Source: Rhynchosporium graminicola
Lineage: Eukaryota > Ascomycota > Leotiomycetes > Helotiales > Ploettnerulaceae
NCBI GenBank assembly: GCA_900074885.1
Contig: FJUW01000035.1
Coordinates: 62,001-126,000 of the forward strand
Reading direction: 5' to 3'
DNA: 64,000 nt
Position numbers and translations under genes: made by a program. Under the pieces are notes generated by a model. The model had not been told where the DNA came from and made no database searches. It was given only the letters and a program-made list of their open reading frames with translations. Shown piece after piece: positions 35,872 to 46,969 of the stretch; the first letter of the stretch is position 1, and every line of letters starts with the position of its first letter.

Positions 35872-37446
35872 TCAAACTTCTTCGGTAAATCGAGACCGCT
35901 GGGATCCATCAAACGAAGGATGTGACCGACCAACGACATCAGTTCGAGGCGGCAGTGTTAATGACACTGGAGGATCTGCAAATGGGCCTGGTTCCGTAAT
36001 TGGTGTACGAGCTGGGCCTTCTCGCATGATTGGGACGCCACTGTCTCTTGTCGTTGACAAACCGGGGGAAGCTGGAATGCCAACACCACCATAGAAGCTC
36101 CGAGAGTCTTGGCCAAAAGATGATCCACTGAAAGCATTCGGTTCATTGTTACCACCGCCGTAGCCATCTCCACCATTCTGAAAGACTGATGGCAACTTCC
36201 TGCCAGAAACTCGGTAGAAACCTCTCTCGCTCCCAGCAGTTGACGAAATGGTATGCCGATCGGTTGTTGTTTGCGAAGATCGTTTGTATCCGGTGAGCGA
36301 AGCCAGGGCAGCTGGGACAGCAAAAACACCAACCGAAGATCGTTGGGCCATCCCACCAGGCGGCTGTGAAGGCGGTGCACTACGAGTGGTATGTGCAGCA
36401 CCTTCTCCTTCTCCATTACCCAACGCTAGCATGGACGAATGTCGTCTCTTCCAGCGAATCAGAAACATTAATAGGAATATCAGAATGGCGGCCGCAGCAA
36501 CACCACCTACGACGCCTCCAACAACAGTCGAAGTCGATGGTGCCGAGCTTCCATCATCGCCACCCGCAGCTGGCGATTTAGATGATGGATCCCCAGATCC
36601 TGTACTTGTTCCTCCTCCCCCAGCGATAATTCCATTGGTAGCAGTCGCTGTGGGTGATGCTGAACTTGGCGAGTAGAAAGATGAAGTGGATGAGATTGAC
36701 GAAGTGGATGAGGATGACGAGGTGGATGAGAATGAAGAGGTTGACGAGGTGGACGAATCGTCAGAGATAGTGCTGAAGGATAGAAGAGATACTGAGCTCG
36801 AGGGGGTCGACGAGGAGCCAGAAATAGTCGAGGAAAGAGATGGAGATTTGGAGAAACTTGGTGTCAAGCTGGTTGTACTTGATACTGAAATTACTAGTGA
36901 ATTGGTTAGTTACACGATCGCTTGCCTCGCTAACAGTGTTAACTCACAGGAGGTTGAATTAGCAAGAGTGGAAGCAAAAGTCGTGGGTATCGAAGAAGGG
37001 GTCGCAACCGAAGCTGTTTTTATATCTTGAATGGAAAGTAATGACTGTGAGGATGAAACTGCTGCATTATTCGCTGTCTGGTCAGCCGGTCCAGATGCGG
37101 CCGTCGACGACGCTGTAGAGCGTAAGCTATTAGATCCTGGTGGACTCGCTGATATTGTAGGGGTAGCGTTCCCCGTCGCTGAGGGTGGTAATAATGTGCC
37201 GCCGGTGGCATCTGCAGTCCATGTGAAGAGGCCAACTGTACTGCCATTGGGATCGACAGTAACTTGCTTATAGACCGAAACTGTAGCCACAACCTCCGTC
37301 ACTACTATCCCTACTACGCCGCCGGCGGGATCTTTGCCTTTCTCCTGCCGCCGTAAAAGATCGTGATGATGTGCGTGCTCTCGATGAGCTGTGTCGTGGC
37401 TGGCCAGAAAGAGTGATGACCTGCCGAAGCGGTGATGTTTTCCCAT
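35872..37446 (-). CDS. Ser/Thr-rich single-pass membrane protein, Mid2/WSC-like layout
   Basis: Two exons (37446-36948, 36893-35872) with a 54-bp intron give 506 aa. A short His/Arg-rich start ends LLRRQ. A probable extracellular part of nearly 290 residues is rich in Ser and Thr (many runs of S/T, likely O-mannosylated), then comes one membrane segment at about 292-314 (GGVVGGVAAAAILIFLLMFL), stopped by RWKRR, and a roughly 190-residue cytosolic tail with several Ser/Pro motifs. This is the layout of cell-wall stress sensors of the Mid2/Wsc type, although the sequence is too biased to name a family. I see no good signal peptide at this start, so an upstream exon may be missing. Two in-frame acceptor AGs 9 bp apart (exon 2 at 36893 or 36884) could give two isoforms. 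Confidence 0.7.
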
Positions 37447-37736
37447 GGCAATGCAATGCAATGCAATTCGATGCAATCCGCGTGCTGCTGTATCGACAGC
37501 GCCGTGGGGTAGAATGAAAGGAAGCCCACCGCCGAGGGATTAACGCGATAAATGAGTGTGAGGCGTCCCGTCCGTCGTTCAAGTCATTGCCCTGCCGTCA
37601 TTCCCAGAAGCTTTACGTTGCCTGCCTATCTGCTCTACTGTTCGAGTACTGTCAGAGTGCAGACAGAAACAGAAGACATTGGCAGGTTGGAGTTCGAACG
37701 AGTCGTAATTGTCGCTGCTGGGCTGGGTAGGGAACG

Positions 37737-37761
37737 TCGTTGTTGTTGTTGTTGTTGTTGT
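37737..37761. repeat. (GTT)n trinucleotide repeat
   Basis: About eight GTT units, roughly 300 bp upstream of the membrane-protein start. Confidence 0.9.
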
Positions 37762-38203
37762 GGATGAGGGGAGGAAGGGTGGATGCGATGTGATGCGATG
37801 CGAAGCCCTTCCAGTTCACTTCACTTCACTGCACCTGTTCCTGACAATTCCGTCCAGTTCAGTCCAGTGCAGCAATCCAGTGCAGTCTGTTCATCCGGCG
37901 AACAGAACAGCAGAAAATCCCAAGTCAATCTCGCTTAAAGGCACTAGAGCAGGGGAAGATCCACTCGAGCCACACGGACCAGACGGACTGCTCTCCTTCT
38001 GGCCTATCATGTCCGTGTCTGCATTAAATTTAGCCCCCCCATCCCTGCCCCATCTGCGGGCTAAAGCTAGAACGAGGCTCAACGGGGGTCCAGGGGTTCA
38101 AAGACCAATTAAGAGTCGTTACGGGCGGATCAGGTCCAGGCTTTAGATTGTTTCTCAACCCCTGGCTGGTCTTCTGTATCCATCCAGCCATCCCACCCAC
38201 TCC

Positions 38204-38229
38204 TCTCCTCTCCTCTCCTCTCCTCTCCT
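38204..38229. repeat. (TCCTC)n repeat
   Basis: About five TCCTC units, the same motif family as the long array at 34106-34198. Confidence 0.9.
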
Positions 38230-38471
38230 TGAAATACCGGTAATGCCTGCCGTCTGATTCCCTCGAGACGTGATAGATTGCCAATGAGGATAACGAGCTG
38301 AGTACCTTATTTGATAATATATCTATCTATATATAGGTCGGGAGATACCTTCTCAACTCACAATAAACAAAGAAAGAGGCTCTGTGGCATTCTATTCGAC
38401 AGTTGAAAGAACCGTGGGTCTGAACTTCCTTCCGGACTAGACTGAACTTCAGACTAAACAATGCAGCTGTA

Positions 38472-38506
38472 ACCTAGACCTAGACCTAGACCTAGACCTA
38501 GACCTA
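38472..38506. repeat. (CCTAGA)n hexanucleotide repeat
   Basis: About five and a half CCTAGA units. It is not the fungal telomere unit TTAGGG. Confidence 0.9.
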
Positions 38507-38952
38507 TCTGCATCTGCCTTCATCAGATTTTGCCAGCAAAGACGCAAGAGCCGTCCGTCCCGTGTATTTCAGACGAAACGAGGACATTGCTCACCCCTCA
38601 CCTTTCCTTTACCCCTTGAAGTCCGTCCGGCTTCGGCACACATTATGCCCAGACATTCACGCCGGCTCTTGGAGCCCTCCAGCGCCAGAGCTCGAATCTC
38701 GGCGATTTGTACTCCTTATCTCGAATTAAAACGTACTGTAGGGCTCGAAGGCGCAAATGCAAGCCAGCCACAGGTTCCACAACATCCGGTACTCATCTCT
38801 GGCCACCCGTTATATCTCGCACAGAGGCGTTCTGTGCTTGTGTCCCCTCTCCTCCCAAATCTGATCGGATGAACCGCATCGCATCTGGGGGAAAAGTCTG
38901 AGCGCTCTTCTCTTGCAGGATCCCAGCGGCTCTAGAACACCAAGACGCCGAC

Positions 38953-38982
38953 GCCACAGCCACAGCCACAGCCACAGCCACA
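38953..38982. repeat. (CACAGC)n hexanucleotide repeat
   Basis: Five CACAGC units in tandem. Confidence 0.9.
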
Positions 38983-39050
38983 CCTGCACCAACAAACAAA
39001 CGAAACAACCCAACGTCCCCCCCGAAAATGGAATGTTTGTGCGCAGAAGG

Positions 39051-39060
39051 CAAGAAGAAG

Positions 39061-39090
<30 letters not shown>
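39051..39090. repeat. (GAA)n trinucleotide repeat
   Basis: About thirteen GAA units without interruption. They produce spurious poly-Glu and poly-Phe frames. Confidence 0.95.
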
Positions 39091-39091
<1 letters not shown>

Positions 39092-40223
39092 GGACTAGAC
39101 TAGTACGTAATTCGTCATAGACGACATAACGTGCTCTATCTAAGTTTTGCTTCGGAAATTGTTTACTTGGTCGACGAACAGCAGTCCCTGCCCTGCCCCG
39201 CCGGCCGCCATGTACCCCTGACCGCGTGAAGTAGCCAAGACGGGTGATCGACAAGAAGTCCTGAAACGTCAAGACGAGCGTCGTCGGATTTTCATGAGAG
39301 ACTGTTCAATTGATAGACATAAGGAAGAAAGTGGTGGTAAACCTCCTTTGAAACCATTCCCTCTTCCTGATAACTCCCATCTACTATCTAGGCTCCTTGC
39401 AATGAGATCAATCATCAGGACCTATAGGAAAAGCCACATTCCGCGACCTATATCTCGTGATGGAGTGAGTTACTGACGTTCTTAATCAGCCGTTCAGTCT
39501 TCCTCTTTACATGAATCTGAATACCATGTAGAGAAAGAAAGAACTACCTTAGCTTTTTACACCCTCTCTTTAAATCTTTCATCAAGCATTCCTGACTTAC
39601 GAGCTTTGGCCATTTCGTAGCCAGTCACTCACTATAAGAGCGATGCAACAACAGTTATACTACAGCTGTATCATTCTCATTATTCCCGCTCTGGCGCTTA
39701 ATTACTTGATCATCAAGCTCAAAACTGCAAACTTATCTCTAATCTCACTTCACCTATACACTATATCTATAAGTGATACGTAAATTATCGATTCAGGAAA
39801 GAAAGAAAAGAAAACCCGGTGTAAGCAGCTACTAAACGATACTGTGCCGAACCTTTTTCCGGTGTTATGGAGATGGGTCTTGGGGTTTTGGTGAGGGGAT
39901 TTGTCTGGTCTTTGATGTTTCTGACGGGAGGTTTGTAGATGTTTGTTTTGATAAGTTCTTGCTTTAGGGGTTGATTGTGAGTCGCTGTTTGCTATAGTAC
40001 GACTTTTGAATATTGAGTCGATGAACCCTCATCCACCTCGTTAGAACACTTGAATCTATCCAAGTTCTGACAGCCTCAACTGATTGATATATCAACTGCT
40101 CAATATTCACAACTAATGACACGACATCTCAAAGCGACTCTTATCGTCATCATCAAAGCTGGTATTGATTCATCTTCTCCACCATCTTTACACAATTTTA
40201 GGTGCTATCGTAATCACATCACA

Positions 40224-43037
40224 TCACTTCGACTGCCGACTCCCACTCCTTCTACTAACACCCGGCCTACGATCTTGCATCTCAAGCCCATCGCCAGCCG
40301 CACGCTCATTCCACCTCCCACTCCTCCCTTCGCCCCTCCAGCTCTCCCTCCTCTTCACACCGAGTGTCGAACCACCTTCTCCGCGCTCAGCTCGCGCTTC
40401 ATCACTATCTGCATCCGCATCTTCTACAATACCGATCAGCACTTTACCCATAAGTAAGTCCACTGTGCGACAAGTGCTCGCAAGACAAGAATTTACTTTC
40501 AGAACTTCAAGGCGGCTGAATCTATTCAGGGTAGTAATATGGAGAAGCACTTACTGCCACCAACAAGCACACCTTCCCGATCGCTCTGCGAACCACTCTG
40601 AATGGCCGTAGCCTGACCACTATCATCTGCTTCTGCCTCGCCAAAATTACCACCTACACTGACCATTGTGAACGGGCTTGCGGTTGGCGCGTCGAGGATC
40701 CTCAATTCGCCGTCTTCGAAATATCTTGGCAGCAACCACTATTCTCCAGGTGAGCAGCAGAATACACGCTGAATTCTAGCAAATGTCGATCTCGCAGAGA
40801 CATCCAAGACATTGAAAGCTGGGAAAGGTACAGAGAAAGAGTAGGGGTGAACTTACAGTGCGAACCGGAACCAACAGTAAGATAACAACCGGAAAACCCA
40901 CCGCCGCAATGGTCTGCGTAATCGCAAAGGTGGCTCCAAACCCAAAAAGCTGAATCGCTACAAAGAACCAAACCGCTTTCCTCCTCTGAATCCTCTTCAA
41001 CGGTTCACTCGCCGGCGTCTGGCTTTTGTCCTTCAGCAAAAACAATATCTTAAACGTAATTCCATTCCCTTCCAAAGCCTGGACACCCATCACGAAGAAC
41101 AACCCCGCGAGAACACCTTGAGGGATGAGGTGGAGAACGACGAGGAGGGGGCCGGTCATGGTGCCAAGGGTTAGGAGACCTTGTGCTAGGTTTGAGAAGC
41201 GCTGTTCAACGACGTGGGAGATTATCGTTTTGGTGTGGCCTTTTGAAGACCCTTCTTCTCGGTCGTCAGAGACCACCTTGGTGACACATAGGGAGTCGGT
41301 GTGGAAGGGTGCTTGAGGGATGAGGCCGTTTGGAAAGGGGATCCCTAGGAGACCGGCTACGCCTGTTGTCAGGCCGAGGAGGAAGATGTCCCTATGAAGG
41401 AGTCAGTTGTCGAATTTTTGTAGTTGCGAAAATAAGCGAATCCACAAATCCTGTTGACGCCCGAAGAGTACTTTTGATAGTGGACTGAGCGCAAGCGGGA
41501 TATATGCTTACCAGTGGAAGCCTGCTGGTTTTCGAAGTGGAAACTCAGTTCCTTGGGCGATGAGAGATGACACTGAGAATTGTTAGCATTTCAAAGATGA
41601 TCGGAAAGTAGACTCAGGCCCACCATTGTGATCAAAATAAAACAAAATCGTCAATAAAACTGCAAACGGAATAGCGATAAACACGTCTCCCAAACTGATA
41701 TCCCAGAAATGGACCAACCATCCTCTATCCACTGTAGGAAAAAAAGCCTTGCTAGTCGGTAATGTCTCCAAATCCACATCTCTCATCCGTCCTATATGCA
41801 CAAAACCCGTAAAGAACACCACTGTAAGCGGGGTACCATAATCTTTGATAAACACCCTTACATAATGTTGAAATAACGAGCTGGAACCAATGATGCCGCA
41901 GATATAGCCTACGACGAGGACGAGGAGGGAAATCATGATGGAGAGGTAGAAAGGCTCGTTTGAGCCTTGGCGGGTCAGGACTTGGATGCCTTTTTGGAGG
42001 TAAATGAATGCGACGTACTTCAACAATTTAGTATGGTAAGAATACGAATGTCGTAGGATCGGGATCAGGATCAACAAAGGAAACTGATCCTGATCCGAGA
42101 TCACTAAGACTTAGAGGGCGGGAAAAGTACATACGAAGCCGAAGATGTCGCAGGAGAAACGAGTGACATATTTGAGGGCGTTGCAGGAGTTAGTTATGGC
42201 GAGGATCCAGTGCATTACTAAAGACCATCTTTGGGAGACTGTCAGTCACAAAGTCTGCGCAAGTTAAAATTTTTGCAGTTCGATCTGTGGCAGTCAAGAG
42301 GATTTGGCATCCCTGAACACTTCCCTTCAAGTCTTCGAGGAGCTAATCAGAATTAGAGGAGAGTAACCAGAACTTACAATCCAATGAGCGCCATAAAAGC
42401 AAAATAATTCGTCCCAGTCGGCACCATGATATCATACACAGTACTACATCTTCATCAGCATACTGCCTTATAAACCTTCTAAAACACAAATACTCACTAA
42501 TTGAAAACCGTAATCGGCCCTGTAACACCAACAATAACCAACGGTTGAGCCGCAAAGACCGCGAAAACCACCGAGCCAAGAACAGAAGCAAGCAGCACTT
42601 CATTAACACCATAGCTCATGTTTGTTTTGGTGAACCTATTTTAAACAATCAACCACTATTCGCACACCAATACTTCACTTCAAAAGAGGAAGAGGGCGAG
42701 ACCTACATATCCAACGAAAAAGCCAGCGCTGGCAAGATACTATAACCCAAAATCAGCATCAAACATCAACCCGTCCGAACGGACTTCTACTTTTGGATCT
42801 TAGTGAGGGAGGAAAGACATACTTCGCGAAATACATATAAACTGTCGCCGGCACAACTCTATAATCCCACGCATCCACCCAATCACTCCAATAATACGGC
42901 GCTCGTCTCCTGACATCATTGATCATGCCTCTGAAAAGGCGGATTTTCCACCATTTCGGCACGTGTTTGCTGCGCGTACTGGTGTGTATTTGAGGTCGTC
43001 GTAAGCCATTTTCTCTCTCCGCTGGTTGGGAACTCAT
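40224..43037 (-). CDS. BOR1: BOR1-like boron/anion transporter (HCO3- transporter family)
   Basis: Ten exons on the minus strand: 43037-42823, 42739-42707, 42635-42498, 42443-42378, 42228-42135, 42017-41624, 41572-41512, 41391-40857, 40738-40555, 40462-40224; 652 aa, frame kept at every junction. Bor1 is a plasma-membrane exporter of borate, related to animal anion exchangers. Matching features are FRGMINDVRRRAPYYWSDW, FAAQPLVIVGVTGPITVFN, LVMHWILAITNSCNALKYV and TRFSCDIFGF, followed by many hydrophobic segments and a cytosolic C-terminal region (LDAPTASPFT). The last exon encodes a charged Arg/Glu/Ser tail; its acceptor (CACAG) is good, but an alternative end ten codons after the exon 9 donor cannot be excluded. 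The start at 43037 is the first ATG; the frame upstream begins with TTG. Intron number is far above its neighbours. Confidence 0.88.
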
Positions 43038-43703
43038 TTTCGTTCCAATGTCTGCTAAAGCCTCCAAATGTTACAAAATTGGGGGCTAAGATAAGAGATG
43101 CATTGATATAGTAGTCAAAGCTTGGCGGGAAGGGAGGTTGCACTGTAAATATGAGGTTGGAGATGTGGAGAAAATCGCCGCCGCCTTTAGACCGAACGAG
43201 ACAGCTTCTAGTGGTTTGTGGGGTAGCTGTTGGTGCTTGGGAAATGATGTTGGCAGAAGACTTTTTGTGTGGATCTTGAAAGGAAATTAGCCAATCATAC
43301 TAGTAGTTGAAAACCCTTGAAGGACGGGCTTGGTGATGTAATTCGTTACCATCTGATGCTTGTTTCTGTTGTTGTTTGGCTTGTCGACGAGTCTGCAAAA
43401 AGGTGCAATTCTCTTTGATCGCAATGTACTCAAATTCAAAGTCTGGAGCTTGTAGAGCGACAGTAAAGTAACGAATGAGGAGTCGTGATAGGTCTATCAT
43501 TTGGCAAAATTTGATTTGTAGATTCGACTGATCTGAGGAGTAGTACTCACTCTCTACCCTCTAAACCCCAAAACACCCTAGACAATACAAAAGTCTCGTA
43601 TCTCCCATGCCACCCAAAAACGCCATATATACCTTGCCTGCTAAGACGCCATTCCCAGACGCAATTTGAATACTAAGCAAGCATAGGCAACTTGATCATG
43701 AAA
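43038..43703. other. Short intergenic region
   Basis: 666 bp between the BOR1 start and the stop of the next minus-strand gene. One 66-residue Gln-rich minus-strand frame (43300-43500) has no support as a gene. The stretch should carry the BOR1 promoter. Confidence 0.55.
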
Positions 43704-46084
43704 TTAAACAGCACCTAGATCTTTCAACGCTCCAGCCAATCTCCTATAATCTCTCAAGAGCTCTAACACTTCGTTGATCCTCAATTCACCTGGATTTTGC
43801 AATTCCATAAATTTCTTGATTGGTGGTGTAACCTTTGGCACTTCTTTCGCTGGGAGCGAGGGAGCAAGATCAGGAAATGCCTGTCTTCTTTAGTTGATGA
43901 TAATCACAATGGCAGGGAAGCACATACAGTTGTAAGATCAGCTATTCCACCATCAGGAATGGATTTGCTAGGGTTTAGCGTAGTCGGCGTGGTAGCCACT
44001 GGTGTGGTGCGACCAAAGCCACGCATCATACCCATACCAGCAATCCTGTTCATTGGATTGAGTGAGTTTCCAAGGTTCCGCATTGATTCGACAATTGCAG
44101 GATTTGCCGGTGCAGGAGCTGGAGCAGATGTGTTCAGCGGCGACGGAAGTATACCAGTCCCTTCCTCCACGAACGCAACCTTTTTGCTGCTTCCTGTAGT
44201 ACTAGAGCTTCGCACACTGTCTGTACTTCTATCACGGGAAATTTTCCGACCACCAATAATGCTCAGGACCTTATCCTCCATCTTGGGGCCAGAAACTGCT
44301 CTTGCTCTTTCAGAAACTTCGGTACTGTGAAGCGAGCTTGCTCCACTGACTGGCTCTTCTTCTTCGAGCGGAGGCGTGCTGACGAGTTTTCGTGCATCGT
44401 CTAGCGTTTTGGGAACAATGATTTCAGTCTTCTGCCCACTAGACTCTTCTTGCCTTTCTTTTAGCTTTCCAACAAGGAACTTGTAGCTTTCTCCAAGACT
44501 GTTGCCAATCGTTTTAAATCCCTGATCAGCCGTATTCATTACCGCGTCGCCAGCAGCGCCTAAGGCTGCAGGAGGCTGGAACATGTCGCTTAGCCTTCGG
44601 TTCTGGATCTGCTGGGTAGGACGAAGACCAGCTGGGAAGGTGTGAGATTTCATGAATGTTGGGCTTGCATTGTCCGTGTTAACGGCCGGGCTTGAAGGCT
44701 TCGGAGAAGGGGTCAGTACGAGCATTGAATCGGGCTTCTCCAACCTTGGAGTGGTAGGTCGACTATTTGATTTTGCCGGTCCAGAAGGATTCTCATCTGC
44801 TCTTAGACTTGCAAGATCTACGGTCTCAAGGAAAGTGATCGCTGCTTCCAAATTCGTCAAGCAATATGCAGCTTCCCCATCAATCTTACCTTCATTTCGG
44901 AATCTTTGGATGAAGTACAAGTTGCTAATAACATCGATTCCCTCTGGTCGAGATGTGATCAGCGTGTATATCAACATCGGCATAATCTCATCTGCCGACG
45001 ATGAGGGATGGAAGTGTGACAGCGTGTCAACGATAGCCTTATGTGCTGCTTTTAGATGGTGCAATTTGCCGACAGGGTACTTCTCATCATTCATAGCGAT
45101 CAATTCCTCTCTAGCACCTTCAAGCCATTCTCTGACTTCCTTCTCTTTGTCTTCAGTAGCATCTGGATTCTCGCTTGAATCTTGCCCTAGATCTATACCA
45201 AGGTCTGTTAAACCAATCCCTACCACCGAGAGAGCCGCAGTTTTCGAACGTAGCTTCTCATCCTGCGCCTCATCCTGTGTGCTCCTATGTCTCCATATGC
45301 GGCTGTAGATTCCCTCAGTAACCCTCCGCTCAACAGCTTCCTCCAGAGCAACTCGTTTCTGCTCCAGAATTCTTCGTGCACGTTTCCGATCCGTAATTTC
45401 CTCGGCCGTTAGCATCTGCTGCTCCGATTCTCTTCTTACAAGTGACACTTTCGGCCCGTCTTTATTGCTAATCGAGGCTGCCTTTTGTCTTATCCTAGTA
45501 GCCACTGAAGGTGCTGGAGAGCTTGCCCTATGTTGGCGGGAGGAAAGCGCAGAGATATGGGTATTGATATGGTTCGCAGCAACGACATAGAAGTCTTGAA
45601 ATAAGGCGGATAATTTGTCTACTGACGGTGGGGTTGAGTGTACTTTGGCAGAGAGGGAATCGATAAAACTAGAAATATGTTAGAAAATTCCTGTGTCCCA
45701 GTCCTGTATCACAAACCTATCACTTAGACTGACAAGCTCAATTGGGAGTTTATCAAAGTCATCTGGCAATTTCCCGGGCGATTCCATGCTCCCACACCCT
45801 TCTTCCTCTTCAGATCCTGCCTTCTCAAAGACATCCGACTGCGTCCGCTGCTGCCCTTCCCCCGTTGACTTATTGGCCATCACTGTATCTGAGGATACCC
45901 CATTATGAATAGTACTGGCTCTTTGGACTCGTGTGACTGGGTCTGGACTCGCCGGGGGAGGTTTGATGAAGGATTGGGATAGTTTTAATGGGCGAGGCCG
46001 CTGTTGCTCGTCCCTTTTTTTACGCTCTGGAGATGCCATAAAGTCTGGGAGAGTGAAAACCATCTTGTCAGTAATTGCTTGCAT
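43704..46084 (-). CDS. VPS9-domain Rab5-type GTPase exchange factor
   Basis: Three exons (46084-45717, 45668-43928, 43880-43704) with 48- and 47-bp introns give 761 aa. VPS9 domains load GTP onto Rab5-class GTPases (Vps21/Ypt51 in yeast) on early endosomes. The N-terminal 120 residues are polar and look disordered. The helical bundle before the catalytic part carries ERRVTEGIYSRIWRHRSTQD. The VPS9 core lies at about residues 324-408, with HLKAAHKAIVDTLSHF, ADEIMPMLIYTLITSRP, the conserved NLYFIQRFRNE and GEAAYCLTNLEAAITFLE; the Asp of ADE and the Tyr of YTLI are positions normally needed for exchange. The C-terminal 300 residues are Ser/Pro-rich, ending in a short helical segment. The overall plan resembles yeast Muk1 more than Vps9, as no CUE domain is seen. 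It diverges from ATG15 with 885 bp between start codons. Confidence 0.88.
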
Positions 46085-46969
46085 GGTCGCATAGCTGTTG
46101 CAAAGGGAAGGAGATCAGAAGGGAAAGAACGTCTATTTACCTGTCTGCCTGTTTGACTCGGCCCAGCGAACGGTGCTGCATGAACCGTCTACGACTGAAA
46201 CTCTGATACAGCCGGGATGGGATCACTGGATGAACGAGTGTGAGGCAACGAAAGACGCAAGAGTAGCGGAGATGAATGGAACCGAGAACACAACGACTAT
46301 GTTACATCCCTCGAACCTGGGGTAATCCACGAGGGGAGAGAGGAATCAGAGCCGGGGCTTTATGGGGAGCAACGAGAGTAAGTTATGATAAGAAGTATGA
46401 GCACCCAGGTAGGCGAGAGTTGCAGAACTATGATCCTAGCGAGTATGACGCGGATCTGGGGCAGTTGTCCCACTTACTATACTCTAGTACCTACTTCCTA
46501 GATTCATGCTGTGAAGAATTATAGCAGAGCATATATCGAGTCTACTAAGTAGGTATTTGTACAATCACTTGCTAAGCTAACTTCCAATCTCGCTATCTTG
46601 CTATCCTCGCAATTTATTCCAATCAGATCCGAATAATAGCCTGTTACAGTTTCTACTACTACTAGTGGTTGTGCAGCCTTCATTAAGGTTGGTTACGTCG
46701 TCTCGTCTCGTCTCGTCTCGTCCCAGTCAAAACAGCGTATCAGATCGCGCTCATAGTACGTACAGTACTCGCTCGCAGCCTTGCGCCAACCAAATCCAGC
46801 CAGCCATGGGCATATCATATGACGCCTGACGCCTCTTTGATGATCGACCAGTCACCTGGATGTGCTTGCGTGCCGAGACCATTCCATCTCAACGACTTAA
46901 CATTGTCTCCCTTTCTTAATAATTTTCTTCTCCTCTTTCTTATTGTCTTTGCAACCATAGTCCTTGATC
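46085..46969. other. Divergent promoter region, VPS9 gene and ATG15
   Basis: 885 bp between two divergent start codons, with a (GTCTC)n array at 46697-46723. Both gene products act in traffic to the vacuole, so shared control is possible but unproven. Confidence 0.5.
46697..46723. repeat. (GTCTC)n repeat
   Basis: About five GTCTC units in tandem, roughly 250 bp before the ATG15 start. Confidence 0.9.

Larger units (their letters stand above)
37447..40223. other. Gene-free region with many simple repeats
   Basis: About 2.8 kb between two minus-strand genes. It holds GTT, TCCTC, CCTAGA, CACAGC and GAA arrays. Long open frames here (for example through the GAA array) are products of the repeats, not genes. 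Confidence 0.55.

Noticed and set aside
38793..39272. 159-aa minus-strand frame with poly-Phe
   Set aside because: The poly-Phe comes from the GAA array, and the rest has no domain or sensible start.
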